64,000 nucleotides of DNA, taken from the NCBI RefSeq assembly GCF_900106665.1, contig NZ_FNNA01000001.1, positions 682,001 through 746,000 on the forward strand. The letters are read 5' to 3'. The position numbers and the translations under genes were made by a program. Below, one piece after another: positions 57,959 through 64,000 of the stretch (positions within the stretch are counted from its first letter, which is position 1; every line of letters starts with the position of its first letter). Source of the DNA: Paracoccus sanguinis (GTDB taxonomy: Bacteria > Pseudomonadota > Alphaproteobacteria > Rhodobacterales > Rhodobacteraceae). The notes under the pieces are model-generated. The model was not told the DNA's origin. It saw only the letters and a program-made list of their open reading frames with translations, and searched no databases.

Positions 57959-58612
57959 ATGATCGTCATCTTCGACCTCGACGGCACGCTGATCGACAGC
58001 GCCGCCGACATTCACGCCACCGCCAACGCCGTGCTTGCGTCCGAGGGGCTGGCGCCGCTCGACCTGCAGACCGTCCGCGGCTTCGTCGGGCGCGGCGTGC
58101 CGCATCTCGTCGGCTGCCTGCTTGCAGCGCATAACATCACCGACCGCGCGCGGCAGGCGCGGATGGAGGCGCGGTTCGCGTCGCTCTACGACGACGCGGT
58201 GGGCCTGACCCGCCCCTACCCCGGCGTCCCCGAGGCGCTCGAGACGCTGCGGGCTGCCGGTCATGTGCTCGGCATCTGCACCAACAAGCCCGTCTCGCCA
58301 GCGCGGGCGGTGCTGCGCCATCTCGGGCTCCTCGACCACTTCACGGCGGTGATCGGCGGCGATTCCTGCCCCCGCCGCAAGCCCGACCCCCTGCCGCTGT
58401 GGCAGGCCCGGGCCGACTGCGGCGGCGGGTCCTCGCTGATGGTGGGCGACAGCGAGATCGACGCCGAATGCGCGGCCGCCGCCGGAATACCGCTGCTTCT
58501 GTTCACGCGCGGCTACCGCCGCACGCCCGTCGAAGACCTTCCCCACGCGCGCGCCTTCGACGATTTCGCCACGCTTCCCGACGCGGTGAAGGCGATCGCA
58601 GCGACAGCCTGA
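57959..58612 (+). CDS. gph: HAD phosphatase (phosphoglycolate phosphatase-like)
   Basis: A 217-residue HAD enzyme. Motif I is IVIFDLDGTLIDSAADIHAT, motif II is LGICTNKPVSPARAVLRH, motif III has Lys in RRKPDPLPLW, and motif IV is MVGDSEIDAECAAAAGI. The cap is the helical type of phosphoglycolate phosphatase, which salvages 2-phosphoglycolate. GAAGGGG lies before ATG 57959. It follows catR by 91 bp on the same strand but is probably independent. Confidence 0.85.
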   Translation: MIVIFDLDGTLIDSAADIHATANAVLASEGLAPLDLQTVRGFVGRGVPHLVGCLLAAHNITDRARQARMEARFASLYDDAVGLTRPYPGVPEALETLRAAGHVLGICTNKPVSPARAVLRHLGLLDHFTAVIGGDSCPRRKPDPLPLWQARADCGGGSSLMVGDSEIDAECAAAAGIPLLLFTRGYRRTPVEDLPHARAFDDFATLPDAVKAIAATA

Positions 58613-58805
58613 TCGCCGACGGACCCGCCGGCCCAACGGCTTCGATACAGCGGGTGTGGCGATTCTGCGTCACCCCGCGGGATCGTCATTTGGCATCAGG
58701 CAACAAAAGTTTATAGTCCGCCGCATTCCCTTTCCTGTCCCTCTTGCCGTCCCCGAGACCGATGCGCCTCGCCACCCCTGACCTGTATCCCGCGCGGCGC
58801 GCCCC

Positions 58806-59426
58806 ATGAGACCGCGCGGCAGCCGCAACGCCAGCTATGACAAGCGCCGGGCCGAGCTGCTCGAGCGCCTGACGCTGCGGCTGTGCAACCGTGAAACCGG
58901 GTGGCCGACCATGCGCGAGCTGGCGGCGGCGGCGAATTGCAGCGTCTCGACGCTGAGCCATTATTTCGGCCGGCGCGAGGACGTGGTGCGGGCGGTGCTG
59001 CACCACATCGCCGTTGGGACCGAGGACCAGCTTGCCGCGACCCGGATGCCCGAGGGGCCGTTCGAGGCCTCGGTCCACGCCGCCGCCGGGCGCGCGGCGG
59101 CCGCGTTGCACGATCCGGCCATCGCCCGGATGCTGGCGATGGGGCTGATCGAGGCGCTGAGCGCCTCGGTGCTGGGGCCGAGCTTCCTCGGCACCATGCT
59201 CGATCCCTTCGTCGCGGCGCTGGCCGAGCGGCTGGATGTCCACGTCGCGGCCGGCGAGATGCGCCCGGTGGACACGCGGATGGCGGCGATGGACATCATC
59301 TCGCCGATCCTTCTGGCCGCGCTGCACCAGCGCGAGCTGGGCGGGGCGGGGTGCAACCCGCTCGACGCCGCGGCCCACGCGACCCACGTCGCCGACGGGT
59401 TCGTGGCCGCCTACGCGAAGCGCTGA
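58806..59426 (+). CDS. TetR-family transcriptional regulator
   Basis: A 206-residue TetR/AcrR protein. The DNA-binding domain is residues 12-60, with WPTMRELAAAANCSVSTLSH and YFGRREDVVRAVL. The remaining helices form a ligand pocket (AGRAAAALHDPAIARMLAMG). Target and ligand are unknown; its neighbours are gph and the glycan genes. A 193-bp gap upstream carries AT-richer DNA near 58700-58720, which is a plausible promoter area. Confidence 0.8.
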   Translation: MRPRGSRNASYDKRRAELLERLTLRLCNRETGWPTMRELAAAANCSVSTLSHYFGRREDVVRAVLHHIAVGTEDQLAATRMPEGPFEASVHAAAGRAAAALHDPAIARMLAMGLIEALSASVLGPSFLGTMLDPFVAALAERLDVHVAAGEMRPVDTRMAAMDIISPILLAALHQRELGGAGCNPLDAAAHATHVADGFVAAYAKR

Positions 59427-59600
59427 CACCGTTCGCGCGGGGCGGGCCGGATGCCGCGCCCCTGCGACAGAACGCTTGCTTTTCCGCCGGGACCCGTCAC
59501 TGTTCCCCTCACGTCCGGTCGAGTCGCGCGGTGCCGCATCGCCGCCCGACGCCCGGCCCCGAGCTTCGGCGAACCTCCGCCCTGCCCGGGCGCTCGGGGC

Positions 59601-59629
59601 TTGTGGCGCTTCCGACATTATCCTATGCC
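59601..59629 (+). promoter_or_regulatory. Candidate promoter of the glycan cluster
   Basis: TTGTGG (59601-59606), 17 bp, then TATGCC (59624-59629) lie in an AT-richer patch. They would start transcription just before ATG 59670. The match is partial. The rest of the gap 59427-59669 holds no gene. Confidence 0.3.
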
Positions 59630-59669
59630 GACTGTTACAAGAAGTCTGGTTGGCGGGATCGTGTGCGAG

Positions 59670-60848
59670 ATGGGGAAAGGCCCGAACAGGATCGTCTGCA
59701 TCTCGGATTTCTGCGACGATCCGCACCCCGGCGCGCCCTCGGCCGATATCGGCCGCGACTGGTCCGCCGCCGCCTCTCCCCTCATCGCTGACGACCGCAG
59801 GCCGCCGCGCGTGACCGGCGGGTACCTCGAGCGCCTGCCCCTGGCCGCGGTGGCCGCCGGCCTCGTCGACCAGGCCGAGATCTGGAGCTGGACCGCCCAC
59901 GACGAGCGCGCCGACAGCGCCGCCGGGCGGCTGACCGGCGCCCCCGATCCCGACCGCCCGCGGCTGACCCGGCGGGTATTCCGCGCCGACGGCCACCCCG
60001 CGCCCTACGGCTCGGCCGATGCGCGGGCGCATCTGGCCGCCGCGGGCGCGCCGGACATTCTCTGCGTCTGGGGCCTGGGGGTGGAGGCCGCGCTGCTCGA
60101 CGCGTGCGGGGGGGCGGTGCGGATCTACAACTCGATCGACGCGCCGGCGCTGCGCATCCCCGACGACGTCGCCGCCCGCTTCGACCTGTTCCTGACCGGC
60201 GCCGAATGGCAGTCCGAGGCGATCCGCGCCCGCGTCCCCGGCGCCCGCACCCTGGTGCTGCCGATCGGGCCCGAGTTCGCCTCGGGCGAGACGTTCCACC
60301 CGACCGGGGCGCCCAAGGACCGCGACGTGGTCTATGTGGCCTGCACCCAGCCCTACAAGCGCCACCATGTCCTGTTCGACGCGCTCGCGGCGAACCCCGG
60401 CACCACGGCGCTGCTGGTCGTGGGCTACGGCCACCTGACCGACGAGCTGCGCGCCGACGCCGCCCGGCGCGGGCTCGACGTCGAGATCGTCGGGCCGATG
60501 CCGCATGACGAGGTCAACCGCCAGATCAACCGCGCCCGCGTCGGCGTGGTCTGCGGCCGCGACGACGGGGCGCCCGCGATCCTGACCGAATACATGCTCG
60601 CCGGGCTGCCGGTGCTGGCCAACGCGGACCTCAGCTGCGGGCTGCAGTACATCACGCCCGAGACTGGCCTTGCCGCCGCGGAAGGCCCCGCCTTCGCCGC
60701 CGCGCTGCGCCGGCTGATCGACACCGCCGACCGTTATGACCCGCGCCCCGTTGCGCTCGACCGCTGGGGCTGGCCTGCCTCGATCGCCCGGCTCGGCGCC
60801 GAGATCGAGGCCATCCGCCGCGCGCGGGAAGGAAAGGATGCCGCATGA
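59670..60848 (+). CDS. Glycosyltransferase (family 1/4-like)
   Basis: A 392-residue GT-B fold protein. It starts MGKGPNRIVCISDFCDDPHP, and has VVYVACTQPYKRHHVLFDAL and the C-terminal donor site region GRDDGAPAILTEYMLAGLPV with the E-x7-E-like pattern. It would transfer a sugar during exopolysaccharide or lipopolysaccharide assembly in the cytoplasm. The frame is open 219 bp upstream, but ATG 59670 is the first Met that gives a normal GT N-terminus and lies after the candidate promoter. It overlaps the next gene by ATGA. Confidence 0.78.
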   Translation: MGKGPNRIVCISDFCDDPHPGAPSADIGRDWSAAASPLIADDRRPPRVTGGYLERLPLAAVAAGLVDQAEIWSWTAHDERADSAAGRLTGAPDPDRPRLTRRVFRADGHPAPYGSADARAHLAAAGAPDILCVWGLGVEAALLDACGGAVRIYNSIDAPALRIPDDVAARFDLFLTGAEWQSEAIRARVPGARTLVLPIGPEFASGETFHPTGAPKDRDVVYVACTQPYKRHHVLFDALAANPGTTALLVVGYGHLTDELRADAARRGLDVEIVGPMPHDEVNRQINRARVGVVCGRDDGAPAILTEYMLAGLPVLANADLSCGLQYITPETGLAAAEGPAFAAALRRLIDTADRYDPRPVALDRWGWPASIARLGAEIEAIRRAREGKDAA

Positions 60849-63244
60849 ACGACGCCCGCCCCCTCGAGGAGCGCGAGACGCTCGACACCGCGCGGCCCGT
60901 GGCGCTGGCCTCTGACCCGGCACGGAATGGGGGCGAGCCGCCGATCATCTGCTTTTCCCACCTTCGCTGGGATTTCGTCCACCAGCGCCCGCAGCACCTG
61001 ATCGGCCGCTTCGCCGCCCACCGCCGGGTACTGTTCTGGGAAGAGGCGATCCCCACCAGCCACCACCTGCCCTATCTCGAGTTCCACGCCTTCGAGGGCA
61101 CCACCGTCCAGTCGATCCGCCCCCGCGTCCCCGACCGCTGGACGCCCGCCGAGCAGGAAAAGGCGCTGTCGCGGCTGCTCGACCAGATGCTCGGGCTGAC
61201 CGGCATCCGCCGGCCGGTGCTGTGGTTCTACACCCCGATGCTGTGGCCCGTCGCCGCCCATGTCGAGGCCGCGGCGGTCGTCTATGACTGCATGGACGAG
61301 CTGTCGGCGTTCCGCTTTGCCCCGCCCGAGCTGGTCGCGCGCGAGACCGCGTTGCTGGCCGCGGCCGACGTCGTCTTCACCGGCGGCTGGTCGATCTGGG
61401 AGGCGAAGCGCACCCGCCACGACAACATCCACGCCTTCCCCTCGTCGGTCGACACCGCCCATTTCGCCCGCGCCCGCGGGCCGCTGGCCGAGCCCGCCGA
61501 CCAGGCCCGCCTGCCGCGCCCGCGGCTCGGCTATTACGGCGTCATCGACGAGCGGCTGGACCTCGGGCTGATCGCGGGCCTCGCCGCGGCGCGCCCGGCG
61601 TGGCAGATCGTGATGGTCGGCCCGGTCGCCAAGATCGCGCCCGAGGACCTGCCGAAGGCGCCGAACCTGCACTGGCTGGGGCAGAAGTCCTATGACGAGC
61701 TGCCTGCCTATCTGTCGGGCTGGGACGTGGCGCTGATGCCCTTTGCGCTGAACGAGGCCACGCGCTTCATCTCGCCCACCAAGACGCCCGAGTATCTCGC
61801 GGCCGGGCGGCCGGTCGTCTCGACCCCGGTGCGGGATGTGGAGCGTCACTACGGCACGCTCGACGCGGTGCATATCGCCGGGCCGGGGCCGGACTTCCTC
61901 GCCGCCTGCGACGCGGCGATGGCGCAGGCGCAGGGGGGTGAGACCGGCTGGCGCGATCAGGCCGACGCGGCGCTTGCCTCGCTCAGCTGGGACACGACCT
62001 TCGCGGGCATGGCCGCGCATCTCGACCGCGCGGTGCGGCGCCGGGCTGCGCCATGCCCGCCGGCGGACCGCTTTCCCGCCCCCGGCCTGCGCCGCGGCGC
62101 GCGCAAGTACGACGTGACAATCTGCGGCGCGGGCTTTGCCGGCGCGGTGCTGGCCGAGCGGCTGGCCGAGGCCTCGGGGCAGCGGGTGCTGGTCGTGGAC
62201 AAGCGCGACCACATCGCCGGCAACGCCTATGACCACCGCGACGCGGCGGGCATCCTCGTCCACCGCTACGGGCCGCATATCTTCCACACCAACAGCGACG
62301 AGGTGGTGGCCTATCTCTCGCGCTTCACCGCCTGGCACCCGTATGAGCACCGGGTGCTGGCGCAGGTGGGCGACGCGCGGGTGCCGATGCCGATCAACCG
62401 GACCACGCTCAACGCGCTTTACGGCGCGGGGCTCAGGACCGATGCCGACGCCAAGGCCTTCCTCGCCGCGCTGGCCGAGCCGGTGGCCGACATCCGCACC
62501 TCGCGCGACGTGGTAGTGAGCGCGGTGGGCACGGCGCTCTACGAGACGTTCTTTCAGGGCTACACCCGCAAGCAATGGGGGCTGGACCCGAGCCAGCTCG
62601 ACCGCTCGGTGACGGCGCGGGTGCCGACGCGGACCTCGGACGACGACCGCTATTTCACCGACAGCTTCCAGGCCATGCCGCGCGATGGCTACACGCGGAT
62701 GTTCGAGCGGATGCTCGACCATCCCCGCATCGACCTCGCGCTCGGGCAGGATTTCCACGAGCTGCCCGCCGCCGACCGCGGACCGCTGACGGTCTATACC
62801 GGGCCGATCGACGCCTTCTTCGGCCACCGCTTCGGGCATCTGCCCTACCGCAGCCTCAGCTTCCGCCACGAGACCCACGACCGCCGCCGCTTCCAGGAGG
62901 TGGGGGTGGTGAACTACCCGGCCGAGGACGTGCCGTGGACGCGGATCACCGAGTACAAGCACCTGACCGGGCAGGTGCATCCGAAGACCTCGATCACCTA
63001 TGAGATCCCGTCGGACACGGGCGATCCCTACTACCCGATCCCGCGGCCCGAGAACCAGGCGCTGTTCAAGCGGTATGAGGCGCTGGCCGATGCCGAGCCG
63101 GGGGTGATCTTCGCCGGGCGGCTGGGCAGCTACCGCTACTACAACATGGACCAGGTGGTCGGTCAGGCGCTGGCGATCCATCGCCGCCTCGCGCCCCGGC
63201 TGGCCGCCGCGGTCCCCCATGCCCAGGCGGCGGCCGGGGGCTGA
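60845..63244 (+). CDS. Glycosyltransferase-UDP-galactopyranose mutase fusion
   Basis: A 799-residue two-enzyme chain. Residues about 30-395 are a GT-B glycosyltransferase (CFSHLRWDFVHQRPQHLIGR; SPTKTPEYLAAGRPVVSTPV). After a linker, residues 421-785 are UDP-galactopyranose mutase (Glf): FAD motif YDVTICGAGFAGAVLAERL, then HRYGPHIFHTNSDEVVAYLS, GYTRKQWGLDPSQL and RIITEYKH-like TRITEYKHLTGQVHPKTS, ending LGSYRYYNMDQVVGQAL. Glf converts UDP-Galp to UDP-Galf. No stop or frame change is seen at the junction. Linkage suggests Galf transfer. Confidence 0.88.
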   Translation: MNDARPLEERETLDTARPVALASDPARNGGEPPIICFSHLRWDFVHQRPQHLIGRFAAHRRVLFWEEAIPTSHHLPYLEFHAFEGTTVQSIRPRVPDRWTPAEQEKALSRLLDQMLGLTGIRRPVLWFYTPMLWPVAAHVEAAAVVYDCMDELSAFRFAPPELVARETALLAAADVVFTGGWSIWEAKRTRHDNIHAFPSSVDTAHFARARGPLAEPADQARLPRPRLGYYGVIDERLDLGLIAGLAAARPAWQIVMVGPVAKIAPEDLPKAPNLHWLGQKSYDELPAYLSGWDVALMPFALNEATRFISPTKTPEYLAAGRPVVSTPVRDVERHYGTLDAVHIAGPGPDFLAACDAAMAQAQGGETGWRDQADAALASLSWDTTFAGMAAHLDRAVRRRAAPCPPADRFPAPGLRRGARKYDVTICGAGFAGAVLAERLAEASGQRVLVVDKRDHIAGNAYDHRDAAGILVHRYGPHIFHTNSDEVVAYLSRFTAWHPYEHRVLAQVGDARVPMPINRTTLNALYGAGLRTDADAKAFLAALAEPVADIRTSRDVVVSAVGTALYETFFQGYTRKQWGLDPSQLDRSVTARVPTRTSDDDRYFTDSFQAMPRDGYTRMFERMLDHPRIDLALGQDFHELPAADRGPLTVYTGPIDAFFGHRFGHLPYRSLSFRHETHDRRRFQEVGVVNYPAEDVPWTRITEYKHLTGQVHPKTSITYEIPSDTGDPYYPIPRPENQALFKRYEALADAEPGVIFAGRLGSYRYYNMDQVVGQALAIHRRLAPRLAAAVPHAQAAAGG

Positions 63245-63247
63245 ACG

Positions 63248-64000
63248 ATGCCGGCCCAGCCTGAGGTCGAGGTGCTGCTCGCCACCGACAGCCCCGAGCC
63301 TTCGGGCGTGGGGCGCCACATGCTGCTGCTCGCCGCCGCCGCCAAGGCGCGGGGGGTCGGCGTGGCGCTGGCCTTCCCCGATCATGCGGCGGGTCAGAGG
63401 CTGGCCGACGAGGCGCGGGCGCAGGGTCTGTCCGCGCAGGTCGTGGCCGAGGACGGCTGGCCCGCGGCCTTGGCCGGCGCGCGGCTCGTCCACGTCCACG
63501 CCGGCATCGGGTGGGAAGGCCACGGCCTGACCCACGCCGCCGCCGAGGCCGGGGCGGCGGTGGTGCGCACCGAGCATCTGCCGTGGCTGCTGACAGACGC
63601 GGGCCAGATCGCCGACTATGCCGAGGCGGTGCGCCGCGTCGATGCCGTCATCGCCGTCTCGCGCGCCGCGGCCGCAGGCTGGCGCCGGGCGCTCTCCGGG
63701 ATGAGCGGCCCCGCCCTGCCCGTCGCGGCGATCCCGAACGGGATCGCGGTCGAGGCTGCGCCGCAGCCTGCGGCTCAGCCCGAGGACCAGGCCGAGGGCT
63801 CCGCCCCCCGCCTCCTCTGCGTCGGCCGGCTGACCGCGCAGAAGCGCCCGACCACCCTGCTGCTCGCGCTGGCCCGGCTGCGCCGCGCGGGGGTGGACGC
63901 AACGCTCGACATGGTGGGCGACGGACCGCTTGCGCCCCGCCTCAAGCGCCTCGCCGACCGGCTGGGGCTCGGCCCCGCGGTGCGGTTTCACGGCCGGTGC
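63248..64000 (+). CDS. Glycosyltransferase, 3'-truncated by window
   Basis: The frame opens at ATG 63248, 3 bp after the fusion gene, and stays open to the last base (251 codons). It has the GT-B N-domain start EVLLATDSPEPSGVGRHMLL, the VVRTEHLPWLLTDAGQI segment, and IAVSRAAAAGWRRALSG; LLCVGRLTAQKRPTTLLLAL with MVGDGPLAPRLKRLADRLGL marks a GT4 family C-domain. The acidic donor-binding motif lies beyond the window. It is the third enzyme of this glycan cluster. Confidence 0.82.
   Translation, partial: MPAQPEVEVLLATDSPEPSGVGRHMLLLAAAAKARGVGVALAFPDHAAGQRLADEARAQGLSAQVVAEDGWPAALAGARLVHVHAGIGWEGHGLTHAAAEAGAAVVRTEHLPWLLTDAGQIADYAEAVRRVDAVIAVSRAAAAGWRRALSGMSGPALPVAAIPNGIAVEAAPQPAAQPEDQAEGSAPRLLCVGRLTAQKRPTTLLLALARLRRAGVDATLDMVGDGPLAPRLKRLADRLGLGPAVRFHGRC

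Noticed and set aside
60734..63991. Open frame of about 1,085 codons on the minus strand opposite the glycan genes
   Set aside because: Composition is that of an antisense shadow, with no recognisable domain, while the plus strand carries clear glycosyltransferase and mutase motifs.
1..64000. CRISPR arrays, rRNA operons and insertion sequences
   Set aside because: No regularly spaced repeats, no rRNA-like stretches and no transposase with flanking inverted repeats were found; the phage transposase is upstream of the window.

Overview
The window is about 64 kb of very GC-rich DNA (roughly two-thirds G+C) from an alphaproteobacterium, most likely of the Rhodobacteraceae/Paracoccaceae (Rhodobacter- or Paracoccus-like). 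This rests on codon bias, the Rhodobacter-type Mu-like prophage and the catabolic gene set, and is an inference. No rRNA, tRNA or CRISPR array was found.

Positions 1 to about 34,190 are most of a transposable (Mu-like) prophage. Its left end, repressor and transposase genes lie upstream of the window. The order is: early/middle operon of small overlapping genes (Gam, HD hydrolase, HU, GemA, ending in a Mor-family activator); lysis block (amidase, two membrane proteins); packaging and head (DUF1804 small terminase, TerL, DUF935 portal, gpF head protein with a C-terminal PBECR2-type nuclease-fold domain, gpG); a lower-GC cargo gene; protease with an in-frame internal scaffold, decoration protein, capsid; an Acb2-like cyclic-nucleotide sponge; connectors; then a long-tailed (siphovirus) module with a -1 frameshift chaperone, tape measure with lysozyme domain, and host-specificity protein. 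It ends with a protein that joins a copy of the capsid decoration domain to an SGNH-hydrolase-like region, then a Dam-type methylase. A 14-bp dyad occurs at the same distance before the lysis and head operons and is probably the late-promoter operator for the Mor-family protein. Positions 33,841-34,190 carry no gene but hold repeats that look like transposase end sites.

Positions 34,400-37,460 hold a PhnDCE-type oxyanion ABC transporter (a type often annotated as a putative selenate importer) with a hairpin-rich leader. Next on the minus strand come an acetylpolyamine amidohydrolase-like enzyme and an orphan branched-chain-type binding protein.

Positions 40,188-48,010 encode a complete route for alicyclic acid (cyclohexanecarboxylate) degradation to pimeloyl-CoA: CoA ligase (AliA), dehydrogenase (AliB), hydratase (BadK), 2-hydroxyacyl-CoA dehydrogenase (BadH), ring-cleaving hydrolase (BadI) and a MarR regulator (BadR-like). 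Two nearly identical palindromes overlapping TTGACA -35 elements sit before the two outward transcription units and define a likely BadR regulon.

Positions 48,120-57,867 are a benzoate/catechol ortho-cleavage operon (catBCA-benABCD-transporter-BKACE, minus strand) with a divergent LysR regulator and a perfect ATAC-N7-GTAT operator. Two of its genes look broken: benB has an in-frame TGA where the family has Trp, and the aromatic-acid transporter has a one-base frameshift near its N-terminus.

Positions 57,959-64,000 hold a phosphoglycolate-phosphatase-like HAD enzyme, a TetR regulator and a glycan cluster: a glycosyltransferase, a glycosyltransferase-UDP-galactopyranose mutase fusion and a partial glycosyltransferase that runs off the window.
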